From: Peptococcaceae bacterium UBA4068
GTDB taxonomy: Bacteria; Bacillota; Dehalobacteriia; UBA4068
NCBI GenBank assembly: GCA_002382665.1
Contig: DFZA01000007.1
Span: forward strand, 62,001-126,000
DNA length: 64,000 nt
Reading direction: 5' to 3'
Positions within the stretch are counted from its first letter, which is position 1. Every line of letters starts with the position of its first letter. Made by a program: the position numbers and the translations under genes. Positions 1 to 8,811 of this stretch are shown here, in pieces. Below the pieces are notes generated by a model. That model had not been told where the DNA came from and ran no database searches. It saw only the letters and a program-made list of their open reading frames with translations.

Positions 1-2386
1 CAGCCGGATCCGGTTTAATCATATCAAGCAACTGTACGCTAACAGGCGAATTGGCGCTTTTGGGCATAAAACTATATATTTCTTCGGCAGTAAAGGAAAG
101 AATTGGCGCCAACAACCGCACCAGATTATTAACAATATGATAAAGCACAGTTTGAATACTGCGGCGTTGGTGCGAATCATGTTTCTCAGTATAGAGGCAA
201 TCCTTGACAACGTCAAGATAGAAAGTACTCATATCAACAACGCAGAAATTGTGGATCGAATGGTATACCACATGAAAATCGTAGTTTTCGTAAGCGGTAA
301 GAACCCTTTCAGTCAACTTTTGCAGTTTAATCATCGCCCAGCGATCCAATTCTTCCATATCCTCAAAGGCGACCAGATCTTTGGCAATATCAAAATCATA
401 GAGATTGCCTAAAAGGTAACGAGCCGTATTGCGGATTTTGCGGTAAGCCTCGCTGACCTGTTTCATAATCGCCGGTGAATTGGCCATATCGCTGCGGTAG
501 TCGACCGACGACACCCAAAGGCGCAAAACATCAGCTCCCATATTATCAATAACTTTAAGCGGATCGACGGTATTGCCCAAGGATTTGGATTGTTTTCTAC
601 CCTGCTCGTCCACAAGGAAGCCGTGCGTCAATACCTGACGATATGGAGCTAAGCCACGGTTGGCAACAGAGATACATAAAGAAGAATTAAACCAGCCGCG
701 ATGTTGATCACTGCCCTCGAGATACAAATCGGCAGGCCAACTCAATCCTGGATATGTCTCTAAAACAGCAAAGCTGCTGCTGCCGGAGTCGAACCATACG
801 TCCATAGTATCGGTTTCTTTAGTGAACTGATCATCACCGCATTCGGGACAGACAAAACTAGGAGGTAATAATTCTTTGGTATCTAAAGCAAACCAAGCTG
901 ATGAACCTTGCTCAGCAAAGATTTTTTGCAAATGAGAAATTGTTTCATCATTGATGATGGTTTTGCCACATTTCTCACAATAAAAAATTGGAATAGGCAC
1001 ACCCCAGGTACGCTGACGGGAAATGCACCAGTCGCCGCGGTCGCGAATCATATTATAAATACGGTCATGCCCCCAGGACGGTATAAAGCGAACATTATCA
1101 ATAGCCTCCAAGGCTTTTTCCCTAAATCCGTCAACCGAGGCAAACCATTGCTCGGTAGCGCGGAATAAAATCGGCGTATTGCAGCGCCAGCAATGCGGAT
1201 ATTGATGTGCAAACATTTTGAATCCGAGCAAAGCGCCGGTCTCTTCAAGTGCTTTTACGACTGCCTTGTTGCCCTGAATTGTATCAAGCCCGACAAAGGG
1301 GCCTGCTTCTTCCGTAAAGCGGCCCTGATCATCCAACGGTGATAAAACATCTAGACCATATTGTTTGCCGACCATAAAGTCGTCGGCACCATGGCCGGGC
1401 GCGGTATGAACACAACCGGTGCCTGCTTCGAGCGTCACATGGTTACCAAGAATCAACTGCGATTCGCGGTCAAACAACGGATGTTGAGTAGTGATTAATT
1501 CTAAATCCCTACCCTTAAATTCCTGAATAATTGCGTATTGCTCATCAGCAGCATTTATATCAGCAAGAAAAGGACTGATTAATTCTTTGGCTACCAGCCA
1601 TTTTTCGCCCCTGATGGCAATAAGCACATAAACATAATCAGGATGGAGGCAGATTGCCAAGTTAGAGGGAATCGTCCACGGGGTTGTTGTCCAAATTACC
1701 ACATAAGCGTCTTCCGGTAACAGGCCTTTACCGTCTTTGACTTTGAATTTGACATGGATCGAGGCTGATTTATGATCGGCATATTCGATCTCCGCCTCTG
1801 CCAGCGCCGTTTCACAACTGGGGCACCAATAGACCGGTTTCAGACCTTTATAAACATAACCTTTTTTGGCCATTTCACCGAATATGCCAAGTTGAACGGC
1901 TTCATATTCAGGGTTAAGCGTTAAATATGCGTTATCCCATTCACCGCGGACGCCTAATCTTTTGAATTCCTCACGTTGAATGTTTACATATTTTAGTGCA
2001 TATTCTTTGCAGCGTTCACGAAATTCAACTTTGCTGACTTTATGACGGTTGATGCCAAAATCCTTGATCGCTTTTTGTTCAATCGGTAAACCGTGAGTAT
2101 CCCAACCGGGTACATAAGGAGTATCGTAACCCATCATAGATTTATATTTTATAATCATATCCTTCAAGACCTTATTGAGAACATGTCCTAAATGGATGTC
2201 ACCGTTAGCATAAGGCGGGCCGTCGTGAAGGATAAACTTTTCTTTTCCTTTGTTTTTAGCGGCAACTAAACTATAAATATCACTATCCTGCCACTTCTCT
2301 AATAATTCCGGTTCCTTTTGAGGTAGGTTTCCGCGCATCGGGAAATCTGTTTGCGGTAAATTTAATGTTTCCGAGTACTCTAACAT
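1..2386 (-). CDS. ileS: isoleucyl-tRNA synthetase, 3' end cut by window edge
   Basis: Charges tRNA-Ile with isoleucine in the cytoplasm (class I synthetase). The frame opens with ATG at 2386 after a GGAAGGGGA ribosome site and runs open to base 1. About 795 codons are visible, so roughly the last 130 residues (C-terminal anticodon-binding tail and zinc site) are missing. The N-terminus has the IleRS-typical LNLPQTDFPMRG segment, the HIGH motif appears as HLGH after PPYANGDI, and the editing domain contains WTTTPWT. The KMSKS loop reads KQSKS near residue 595. It lies downstream of yggT and sepF on the same strand, the usual Bacillota neighbourhood, but ylmH and divIVA, often found between, are absent. 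No T-box element was seen in the 120-bp upstream gap. Confidence 0.96.
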   Translation of the reverse strand, partial: MLEYSETLNLPQTDFPMRGNLPQKEPELLEKWQDSDIYSLVAAKNKGKEKFILHDGPPYANGDIHLGHVLNKVLKDMIIKYKSMMGYDTPYVPGWDTHGLPIEQKAIKDFGINRHKVSKVEFRERCKEYALKYVNIQREEFKRLGVRGEWDNAYLTLNPEYEAVQLGIFGEMAKKGYVYKGLKPVYWCPSCETALAEAEIEYADHKSASIHVKFKVKDGKGLLPEDAYVVIWTTTPWTIPSNLAICLHPDYVYVLIAIRGEKWLVAKELISPFLADINAADEQYAIIQEFKGRDLELITTQHPLFDRESQLILGNHVTLEAGTGCVHTAPGHGADDFMVGKQYGLDVLSPLDDQGRFTEEAGPFVGLDTIQGNKAVVKALEETGALLGFKMFAHQYPHCWRCNTPILFRATEQWFASVDGFREKALEAIDNVRFIPSWGHDRIYNMIRDRGDWCISRQRTWGVPIPIFYCEKCGKTIINDETISHLQKIFAEQGSSAWFALDTKELLPPSFVCPECGDDQFTKETDTMDVWFDSGSSSFAVLETYPGLSWPADLYLEGSDQHRGWFNSSLCISVANRGLAPYRQVLTHGFLVDEQGRKQSKSLGNTVDPLKVIDNMGADVLRLWVSSVDYRSDMANSPAIMKQVSEAYRKIRNTARYLLGNLYDFDIAKDLVAFEDMEELDRWAMIKLQKLTERVLTAYENYDFHVVYHSIHNFCVVDMSTFYLDVVKDCLYTEKHDSHQRRSIQTVLYHIVNNLVRLLAPILSFTAEEIYSFMPKSANSPVSVQLLDMIKPDPA

Positions 2387-2438
2387 GGTCTTCCCCTTCC
2401 AAATAACATCAAGTCATAATGTAAAATATTTATCAACA

Positions 2439-2461
2439 AACAGCCCTTATCCAGAGCTGTT
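2439..2461. other. intergenic hairpin between yggT and ileS
   Basis: Short inverted repeat: AACAGC pairs with GCTGTT, extended to 8 bp on the minus strand through a G-U pair, with a 7-nt loop. On the plus strand it is followed by a T-run, but no plus-strand gene reads into it. On the minus strand it is followed only by TTTGTTG, so it would be a weak attenuator or processing site between yggT and ileS. Confidence 0.35.
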
Positions 2462-2506
2462 TTTTTAAATCCGCAGTTAAACCCGCAATCCTAAAATTTT
2501 TGTATA

Positions 2507-2773
2507 TCAAATATATAATATTATGCGTAAAATTATTGATTCTATAATACGCAGCGCAACATAAGCAAAAATCGGTGATAAATCAACCGGGAATGATGGC
2601 CGCGGCGGGAAAATCCGCCGGAAAATACCCAATATCGGCTCTGTCATGTCATAAATAAACCGTGTAACAAAGTTATCACCAAAGCCAATCCACGACATAA
2701 TAATCCTGATAAAAATCAGTAAGTAGTATATCCGGAACGCAGCTACGATAATTTCATACACAATACCTGTCAA
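2507..2773 (-). CDS. YggT family membrane protein
   Basis: An 88-residue hydrophobic protein of the YggT family. It has two membrane segments (about residues 5-27 and 62-85) around a conserved region including RIIMSWIG and a TEPILGIFRR-like stretch followed by PP. Members sit in the cytoplasmic membrane near cell-division genes; the biochemical role is not settled. The start is TTG at 2773, seven bases after GGGAGATGG; no ATG or GTG in frame is better placed. It follows sepF by 28 bp and precedes ileS, so co-transcription is likely. Confidence 0.88.
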   Translation of the reverse strand: MTGIVYEIIVAAFRIYYLLIFIRIIMSWIGFGDNFVTRFIYDMTEPILGIFRRIFPPRPSFPVDLSPIFAYVALRIIESIILRIILYI

Positions 2774-2801
2774 CTATTTGCCATCTCCCTATTAGAACAA
2801 A

Positions 2802-3329
2802 TTATTTATTGTGCCATTGAGAAGGATTATAACGAGAGTCATTAGCAGCAGCATTAATACCTTCGTTTACGCTGTTGTCTTTTTCCATGATTTGTCCGCT
2901 GACATCAACATTAGCTGAGCTGAAAATAAAGGTGCCACCGGATACTTTGCGCGGAACGCCATCCAAAGCAAATGTGGCTCCGGATAAGAAATCAACCATC
3001 CTTTGGGCAACATCTTTATCCATTTCCTCGAAATTGACAACAGCAATTTTTCTTTCTTTAATATGGCGGGCAATTTCCTGCATATCTTCATATGAAGTTG
3101 CTTTGATCAATACCATTTCCATCGCAGATGTTGCATTATCTCGCACCGGAACAGTCAATAGGTGCGTTTTTTTTGCGGCCTTTTTTACTTCTGGTTCACG
3201 CCAGATATATTGATCATTGGAAGAAGATGCGGTATCGGACTTATAATCTCCATTTTCAGTAATATCTTCTTCTGTGTTTTCCTCATCTTTAAAGAAAAAA
3301 CTGCCCATCTTATCCAGAAATCCGCTCAA
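2802..3329 (-). CDS. sepF: cell division protein SepF
   Basis: SepF polymerises into rings and tethers FtsZ filaments to the membrane during septation. The protein begins SGFLDKMGSFFF, the amphipathic membrane-binding helix of the family. An acidic, serine-rich linker (about residues 15-50) follows, then the globular SepF domain (about 60-145) with NFEEMD and the glycine-containing turn near LDGVPRK. I place the start at TTG 3329, directly after AAGGAGAG. A TTG six codons upstream lies inside that ribosome site and is unlikely. About 175 residues, slightly long because of an Asn/Ser-rich tail. It sits between yggS and yggT in the standard division cluster. Confidence 0.93.
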   Translation of the reverse strand: MSGFLDKMGSFFFKDEENTEEDITENGDYKSDTASSSNDQYIWREPEVKKAAKKTHLLTVPVRDNATSAMEMVLIKATSYEDMQEIARHIKERKIAVVNFEEMDKDVAQRMVDFLSGATFALDGVPRKVSGGTFIFSSANVDVSGQIMEKDNSVNEGINAAANDSRYNPSQWHNK

Positions 3330-3433
3330 ATTACTCTCTCCTTCCAAATAGCTATATTAAATCAAATTTTTTTCCTGAAAATTACAATATATCATAGATA
3401 TTTTCGCTTTAAATTAGTCTTTTCCTGCTAATA

Positions 3434-4117
3434 TCAACTACGGACACCAAAAATACTACTGCCGACTCTGACAATATTTGCGCCTTCTTCAACTGCTATC
3501 ATATAGTCGTGACTCATACCCATAGAAAGATATTTCATCTCAATATTTGGCGGAGCAGTTTTTTTTGTCAACTCGAATAATTGCCGCATAGCGGTAAAAA
3601 CAGGACGCATTTCTTCGCCATTTTCACAAAACGGGCCAATCGTCATTAATCCCTTAATCTGCAGATGCGAAAAATCATTCATAGCAAGCAAAAAATCCGG
3701 CAGCTCTTCTTTTTTAATGCCAAATTTATGCTCGTCCTCGGCAATATTAACCTGAACCAATGCGGCAACATTAATATCTTTAGCTGCTGCGCGTTTTTCT
3801 ATCTCGTCAGCCAGTTCTATACTGTCCAGCGAATGAATCAAATCTACTTTATCAATAATTTGCCGTACTTTATTGGTTTGTAAATGGCCGATTAAATGCC
3901 AATGAACCTGCGGCAGTAAAGGAGCTTTGGCTAATATTTCCTGTACCCTATTTTCACCGAAGCTAAGCTGCCCGGCCTGGTATGCTTGCTCAATCATTTC
4001 TACAGGTTTGGTCTTGCTGACGGCCAGCAGTTCAACATGTGCGGCAGCATAAGGACTGTGGGATTGAGCTTCTGTGATATTTTTCTTTATCAAATTAATG
4101 TTTTCTTTTATACTCAT
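3434..4117 (-). CDS. YggS family PLP-binding homeostasis protein
   Basis: Binds pyridoxal 5'-phosphate and buffers free PLP; members are alanine-racemase-like single-domain TIM barrels without known catalytic turnover. The PLP lysine is in the LLAVSKTKP motif near residue 35. FGENRVQE, WHLIGHLQTNK and the C-terminal LSMGMSHD phosphate-binding motif are all present. The start is ATG 4117 with AAGAAGG upstream; a TTG three codons earlier abuts the ribosome site. At 227 residues it is full length for the family. It lies 14 bp after the HlyD-like gene and upstream of sepF, as is common in Bacillota. Confidence 0.94.
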   Translation of the reverse strand: MSIKENINLIKKNITEAQSHSPYAAAHVELLAVSKTKPVEMIEQAYQAGQLSFGENRVQEILAKAPLLPQVHWHLIGHLQTNKVRQIIDKVDLIHSLDSIELADEIEKRAAAKDINVAALVQVNIAEDEHKFGIKKEELPDFLLAMNDFSHLQIKGLMTIGPFCENGEEMRPVFTAMRQLFELTKKTAPPNIEMKYLSMGMSHDYMIAVEEGANIVRVGSSIFGVRS

Positions 4118-4131
4118 TAAAATCAACCTTC

Positions 4132-5085
4132 TTAATAAGTTCTTTGTCCCTCATGGGCGCTATGGGGGTTTGTAACTACCACATCAGTTGCAGACAAGCC
4201 TTCAACAATAGCAATATCGCCATTATCTGCTTTCACTGTTACTTCTTTAAATATTAATTGCCGTTTTTGGGTGCAATAAACACCTGTTTTACCACTTTTA
4301 TTTTCAAATACCGCCGAGGATGGTATGCCAATACCACTGACCTTGTCCGTTATAACGGTAACTTTGTCATAACGCAGATTAAGTAAACTGCTTTCCGCCG
4401 AAGAAACGCTTAGATAATAATAGTTGCCGTCTTTACGAGAGTCGGCGATTGTAACGCTGCCATTTAACGTTGTGCCATCGGATAAGCTAAAAGTTATATA
4501 ATCATCAATCGCAAACGCCTTTTCTTTACCGACTGTTTTTAATAACACCAGATAATTCACCAGATTATCAATAATTTTGGCCACATTGCGTCCCTTGGCA
4601 TTATTGGTTTCTTCATCGACTTTTTTATCAATACCTTTGCGCAATTGATCCAAGGCGGATTGCCAATCAACATTTTCCGCCTGATCGGGGGTTAATATCT
4701 GCTCCCAACCATCAAGCTTATATGAAACAATCCCACCAATTGACGCATCGACAGCAACTTTATTAGGAGTTAAAGAATCGCTACTTTTCTCTATATAACC
4801 TATGGAAGCTCCTTCCTTAACACGCTCATCTTCATCAGCTTCGGCAACAAAATTACCGGCAACAGGAGCCGTAACAACATATTCGGAACGCATAACTACT
4901 ATTTCCGCCGAAACGTCGGTATCAACCGTTTCTTGTGACGCAGTTGCAAAATCAAGAAACTTATACTGGATATAACCCTTTAAAGAGACACTGACAGTCA
5001 AAATTATCGCAACCAATATTAAAGCTGCGATAACATCAACAACTTTGTTTCTCTTTTTTCTTTTAATCAGCGTTTTTTTCCCCAT
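4132..5085 (-). CDS. HlyD-like membrane-anchored protein
   Basis: A 317-residue protein with a lysine/arginine-rich N-terminus, one membrane helix (about residues 15-36) and an extracytoplasmic part resembling HlyD/membrane-fusion adaptors: a lipoyl-like half-domain near TAPVAGNFV, a helical middle and a beta-barrel C-terminus. No transporter partner is adjacent, so it is probably not a classical efflux adaptor. A similar protein is common beside yggS-sepF in Bacillota. The start ATG at 5085 has no ribosome site; a -10 box ends only 6 nt upstream, so the message may be leaderless. Specific function unknown. Confidence 0.75.
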   Translation of the reverse strand: MGKKTLIKRKKRNKVVDVIAALILVAIILTVSVSLKGYIQYKFLDFATASQETVDTDVSAEIVVMRSEYVVTAPVAGNFVAEADEDERVKEGASIGYIEKSSDSLTPNKVAVDASIGGIVSYKLDGWEQILTPDQAENVDWQSALDQLRKGIDKKVDEETNNAKGRNVAKIIDNLVNYLVLLKTVGKEKAFAIDDYITFSLSDGTTLNGSVTIADSRKDGNYYYLSVSSAESSLLNLRYDKVTVITDKVSGIGIPSSAVFENKSGKTGVYCTQKRQLIFKEVTVKADNGDIAIVEGLSATDVVVTNPHSAHEGQRTY

Positions 5086-5091
5086 AGCGGT

Positions 5092-5120
5092 ATTATATCA
5101 TTAGCACTCACTAAAGACAA
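5092..5120 (-). promoter_or_regulatory. promoter of hlyD-like/yggS/sepF operon
   Basis: Minus strand: -35 TTGTCT (5115-5120), a 17-bp spacer and a perfect -10 TATAAT (5092-5097). The expected start of transcription falls on, or within a base or two of, the A of the ATG at 5085, implying a leaderless transcript. Confidence 0.7.
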
Positions 5121-5166
5121 CTAATCTAATAGTTGCTTTTTTGACAAAATTAATGGATTTACAAAA

Positions 5167-5202
5167 ACACCTACTAACAAATTATTATTTGTTAGTAGGT
5201 GT
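5167..5202. terminator. bidirectional terminator downstream of tRNA-Val
   Basis: A perfect 16-bp inverted repeat (5167-5182 with 5187-5202), 4-nt loop, flanked by A-run and T-run on either side. It would end the minus-strand tRNA transcript immediately after the CCA end and insulate the downstream hlyD-like operon. Confidence 0.9.
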
Positions 5203-5206
5203 TTTT

Positions 5207-5281
5207 TGGTGGGCCCAGCTGGTTTCGAACCAGCGGCCTCTTGAATGTGAGTCAAGCGCTCTCCCACTGAGCTATGAGCCC
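5207..5281 (-). tRNA. tRNA-Val (anticodon CAC), CCA encoded
   Basis: Cloverleaf read on the minus strand. The acceptor stem GGGCTCA pairs with TGGGCCC through one G-U pair. The D-arm is GCTC/GAGC, the anticodon stem CTTGA/TCAAG with loop CTCACAT giving anticodon CAC, and the T-arm GCTGG-TTCGAAA-CCAGC. Discriminator A and the CCA end are genome-encoded. It decodes the valine codon GUG. A single isolated tRNA gene with its own promoter and terminator. Confidence 0.95.
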
Positions 5282-5300
5282 TTAAAAAGCGAACACGGAT

Positions 5301-5329
5301 ATCATAGCTTATTTGAACAAAAAAGTCAA
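5301..5329 (-). promoter_or_regulatory. tRNA-Val promoter
   Basis: Minus strand: -35 TTGACT (5324-5329), exact 17-bp spacer, -10 TATGAT (5301-5306), about 20 bp before the mature tRNA 5' end. Near-consensus sigma-A promoter. Confidence 0.85.
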
Positions 5330-5442
5330 TAACGCCTGTAAACATTAAAATATATGGAGTGTAGGATTACAAGACATGTTGGACAAAACTACAAAATTTA
5401 TAATTAATATTATAGCACAATTCTACATTATACTAGCTGTGT

Positions 5443-5479
5443 AAATTGTTCCATGTTTGAACAAAACATGGAACAATTT
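5443..5479. repeat. perfect 16-bp inverted repeat in the guaA-tRNA gap
   Basis: Arms at 5443-5458 and 5464-5479, loop GAACA. It lies between the guaA terminator and the tRNA promoter. There is no clean T-tract on either strand, so it is a poor intrinsic terminator. Possible operator, second-line terminator or small mobile-repeat remnant; unassigned. Confidence 0.6.
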
Positions 5480-5498
5480 TAAAACGCTTACGAAATAA

Positions 5499-5539
5499 AA
5501 AGACCTTATTATCCTGCTCAGCAAGCCTTTAAGGTCTTT
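5499..5539 (-). terminator. guaA terminator
   Basis: Minus strand: AAAGACCTTA pairs with TAAGGTCTTT (10 bp, 21-nt loop), followed by TTATTTCG, starting 7 nt after the guaA stop. Confidence 0.65.
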
Positions 5540-5545
5540 ATTCTA

Positions 5546-7096
5546 TTATTCCCACTCGATACTAGCAGGTGGTTTGCTGGTGATATCATAAACAACTCTG
5601 TTTACGTTACGAACTTCATTGACAATCCTGCGAGAAATTTTATCAAGAACATCGAAGGGCAAACGCAGCCAATCGGCAGTCATAAAATCATCGGTAGAAA
5701 CGGCACGAACAGCTATTGTATAATCATAACTGCGCTCGTCGCCCATAACGCCGACGCTGCGCAAACCGGTTAGAATCGTAAAATATTGGCTAGCGCTGCG
5801 GCCTAAACCACTGTCAGCCATTTCCTGGCGCAATATATAATCGGATTCACGTACAATCCTTAATTTCTGTTCTGTAATATCGCCAATAATGCGAATTGCT
5901 AAGCCCGGGCCTGGGAATGGTGGACGCCAAACCATTTCTTCCGGTAAGCCCAACTCTTCACCAAGCTCACGTACCTCATCTTTAAAAAGCGGCCGTAAAG
6001 GTTCGATAACACCGCAAAAAGGCAGATCCTTGGGTAAACCACCAACATTATGATGGCTTTTAATTACCATGCCGGTAGCGCTGCCGCTTTCAACTACATC
6101 CGGATAGATAGTACCCTGCGCCAAAAAGTCGAGGTTACCAACACTTAAAGCTGTTTCGCGAAAGACTTCTATAAATTCTTTACCGATAATTTTGCGTTTT
6201 GTTTCAGGATCGCTGATACCGCTTAGCTTGTCTAAAAAGCGTTTTGAAGCATCTACGACAATTAAGTTATCACCTAAACGCGGTCGAAAGACGGCTTCTA
6301 CTTCTTGTCGTTCATACTGGCGTAACAGGCCATGATCTACAAAAACGGCGGTTAACTGCTCGCCTACTGCTTCATGAAGTAACGATGCAACAACCGAACT
6401 GTCTACGCCACCAGACAATCCCAATAAAACACTTTTGTCGCCAACTTCTTGCTTAATTGCCTCAATGGCGGTTTGCGCATATGAAGACATTCGCCAATCA
6501 CCGCTACAGCCACAAATTTTATATAGGAAGTTTTCTAAAATTTTGTTGCCCTGTGGCGTGTGCGTTACCTCGGGATGAAATTGAACCCCAAACAAACGGC
6601 GTTCCGTGTTTTCAAAAGCCGCCGTTGCACAATGAGCAGTAGCCGCACAGGTTTTGAAACCGGGCGGCATTTGCTCAACCTGTAATGTGTGGCTCATCCA
6701 AGCTGTCGTTTGTTTATCAACATTCTCAAACAATAAACCTTGTCCAACCGATAAAACGGCCTTGCCGTATTCTCTTTGTTGCGGAACGACAACCTTTCCG
6801 CCCAGCATCACTGTTATAAGCTGCATACCGTAACAAATGCCAAGTACCGGTACGTCTTGATCAAGCACTTTTTCATCACAGCGAGGAGAATCCTCATCCA
6901 GAACGGAAGCAGGTCCGCCGGAAAAGATGATCCCACTAGGATTTTTGGCTGCTATTACCGAAGCCGGCGTATTATAAGGCAAAATTTCACAATAAACATG
7001 TGCGGCACGTATACGCCTGGCAATTAGCTGGCTATATTGGGCGCCAAAATCAAGTAAGATAATTATATCTCTTTTTTGTGGAGACATAGAATTCAT
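5546..7096 (-). CDS. guaA: GMP synthase (glutamine-hydrolysing)
   Basis: Converts XMP to GMP using ATP and glutamine, the last step of guanine nucleotide synthesis. Residues 10-200 form the class I amidotransferase: nucleophile Cys88 in GICYGM, with the His-Glu pair in QFHPEVTH near residue 175. The ATP-pyrophosphatase follows, with P-loop LSGGVDSS near residue 230 and DHGLLR. The C-terminal dimerisation domain ends with the family signature ITSKPPASIEWE. At 516 residues it is full length. Start ATG 7096 follows AAAGGA. Single-gene unit with its own promoter and terminator; no purine riboswitch was seen upstream. Confidence 0.98.
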   Translation of the reverse strand: MNSMSPQKRDIIILLDFGAQYSQLIARRIRAAHVYCEILPYNTPASVIAAKNPSGIIFSGGPASVLDEDSPRCDEKVLDQDVPVLGICYGMQLITVMLGGKVVVPQQREYGKAVLSVGQGLLFENVDKQTTAWMSHTLQVEQMPPGFKTCAATAHCATAAFENTERRLFGVQFHPEVTHTPQGNKILENFLYKICGCSGDWRMSSYAQTAIEAIKQEVGDKSVLLGLSGGVDSSVVASLLHEAVGEQLTAVFVDHGLLRQYERQEVEAVFRPRLGDNLIVVDASKRFLDKLSGISDPETKRKIIGKEFIEVFRETALSVGNLDFLAQGTIYPDVVESGSATGMVIKSHHNVGGLPKDLPFCGVIEPLRPLFKDEVRELGEELGLPEEMVWRPPFPGPGLAIRIIGDITEQKLRIVRESDYILRQEMADSGLGRSASQYFTILTGLRSVGVMGDERSYDYTIAVRAVSTDDFMTADWLRLPFDVLDKISRRIVNEVRNVNRVVYDITSKPPASIEWE

Positions 7097-7131
7097 GCAA
7101 TATTCCTTTCCGGAGCAAAATTTATTCTATT

Positions 7132-7160
7132 ATTATATCTCGACAATTTTATTTCCGCAA
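7132..7160 (-). promoter_or_regulatory. guaA promoter
   Basis: Minus strand: -35 TTGCGG (7155-7160), 17-bp spacer, -10 TATAAT (7132-7137), about 36 bp before the guaA start codon. Confidence 0.6.
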
Positions 7161-7197
7161 CAATTTGTTACATATTATTAATTTATCTATAAATTTA

Positions 7198-8682
7198 CTA
7201 CTGTTTTCGTTTGCGCCATAGCGGTGCATTGTAAATTTTACTTCTTTCCGATTTAAAAACATCATTTCCTGACTGCCAATCTTCTAGCAAATAGATTGCT
7301 GTTCCGCTCAATTGCAGCAAAGCAATAATATTAATCCAGCTCATTACGCCACTGCCTATATCTCCGATCAGCCAAACTACCGACGCCGAATTAACCGAGG
7401 CAAAAATAACCGATGAACAAATCATCAACCGCAATAATCTTGTGATATTTTTGCGCTGATAACGGCTTTTAAATATGAAAGCAATATTTGTTTCCGCTTG
7501 GTAATAATAAGCAATCAAACTTGTAAACGCAAAAAAGCCAATACAAATAGCGACAATTAAAGCGCCGCCATGAGATAGCAAACTATTTACAGCAGCCTGT
7601 ACAAACTCTGTACCGCCGATATCCGTCAATTTTGCATATTTATCCATTAGTTGCCCGCTACCGATGTACAGATAACAGGCTCCATCGCTAATCGCAGTAG
7701 AACCGCCAATGCCAATATTGCCTATGACATTGTAACAATCGCTCAACAATATCATTAATCCAGTCAGTGTACAAAAAAATATCGTATCAACGTACACGGA
7801 AAACGCCTGCACCAACCCCTGCTTTGCCGGATGTGAGACCTCTGCGGCGGCGGCAGCGTGAGCAGCGGTTCCCAAACCGGCTTCATTGGCGAAAATGCCG
7901 CGCCTTACGCCATACCGCAGCGCCATACCGGCAATTGCACCCAGTATGGGATGTACTCCCAGCGCTGAACTCACTATTAATCTCATCACTTCCGCTAACT
8001 GATCAATATTAGCGATGATAATTGCCATTGATACTAATAAATAAAATCCTCCCATGATCGGCACAACCATTTCCATGGCTGAAGCAATGCGTTTTAGTCC
8101 GCCGCAGATAACTGCCGCCAGCAATACGGCATTAATAACACCGCTGACAACCGGCGGAACAGCAGCGGCATGTTTAAAGGCAATGGCAATAGCATTTGCT
8201 TGCACTGCCGGAAGCAACAAGCCGCAAGACAAAATTGCTACAACTGCAAACATCATTGCGAATCCCCTGCTGCCCAGCCCTGATTCGATATAATAAGCGG
8301 GACCGCCCCGGTATTCTCCGTCAATTTGCTTTTTCCATAACTGTGCCAAAGCAGCTTCTGCATATGCTGTCGCTGCGCCAAAGAATGAAATAACCCACAG
8401 CCAAAAAATACTACCCGGCCCACCGTAAAATATTGCCAATGCCGTACCAGAAATATTGCCTGTGCCAATCCGGCCACCCAAGGCCGTACAAAATGATTGA
8501 AACGCAGATATACCCTCGGTTGAGTTATGTCGGTCAAATGATAGTTTGATCATTGCCGGAATTAATCGCAGCTGAACAAATCGACTGCGGAATGTATAGA
8601 AAATACCTATTCCAAAACAAATCGCTACCAACGCATCAGACCATACAACATTAATAAGCGCATTAAGAAATTCTGTGAGCAA
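7198..8682 (-). CDS. AgcS/AlsT family amino acid:Na+ symporter
   Basis: Sodium:alanine/glycine symporter of the AGCS family (cytoplasmic membrane, about 11 helices). Family signatures: GGRIGTGNISGTALAI near the N-terminus, then FGAATAYAEAALAQLW, RRGIFANEAGLGTAAHAAA and the helix with VYVDTIFFCTLTG. The substrate (alanine, glycine or glutamine) cannot be told from sequence. I chose TTG 8682: it is 8 nt after GGAGGGAG and gives the usual N-terminus (LTEFLNALINVVW). An upstream TTG at 8736 would begin only about 11 nt from the preceding terminator hairpin and has no ribosome site. Confidence 0.9.
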   Translation of the reverse strand: MLTEFLNALINVVWSDALVAICFGIGIFYTFRSRFVQLRLIPAMIKLSFDRHNSTEGISAFQSFCTALGGRIGTGNISGTALAIFYGGPGSIFWLWVISFFGAATAYAEAALAQLWKKQIDGEYRGGPAYYIESGLGSRGFAMMFAVVAILSCGLLLPAVQANAIAIAFKHAAAVPPVVSGVINAVLLAAVICGGLKRIASAMEMVVPIMGGFYLLVSMAIIIANIDQLAEVMRLIVSSALGVHPILGAIAGMALRYGVRRGIFANEAGLGTAAHAAAAAEVSHPAKQGLVQAFSVYVDTIFFCTLTGLMILLSDCYNVIGNIGIGGSTAISDGACYLYIGSGQLMDKYAKLTDIGGTEFVQAAVNSLLSHGGALIVAICIGFFAFTSLIAYYYQAETNIAFIFKSRYQRKNITRLLRLMICSSVIFASVNSASVVWLIGDIGSGVMSWINIIALLQLSGTAIYLLEDWQSGNDVFKSERSKIYNAPLWRKRKQ

Positions 8683-8746
8683 TGGATCCACTCCCTCCGC
8701 TAATGTGTATGGAATAGACATCAGAATAATAACCAATAGATAACAA

Positions 8747-8774
8747 ACAGACCGCCTTAAATATGGCGGTCTGT
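8747..8774 (-). terminator. terminator of the MacAB-TolC-like operon
   Basis: ACAGACCGCC and GGCGGTCTGT form a perfect 10-bp stem with an 8-nt loop, followed on the minus strand by TTTGTTATC. It lies 38 bp after the TolC-like gene. Confidence 0.7.
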
Positions 8775-8811
8775 ATCAATAAAGCCTATCTAATAATTTA
8801 TTGCAATTATC

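Noticed and set aside
2387..2506. Possible T-box leader before ileS
   Set aside because: Only 120 bp, with no Stem I, no AGGGUGGNACCGCG motif and a poor terminator; just a small hairpin.
5101..5109. CIRCE-like half site TTAGCACTC upstream of the hlyD-like gene
   Set aside because: CIRCE needs TTAGCACTC-N9-GAGTGCTAA. The second arm is absent, and no heat-shock gene is nearby.
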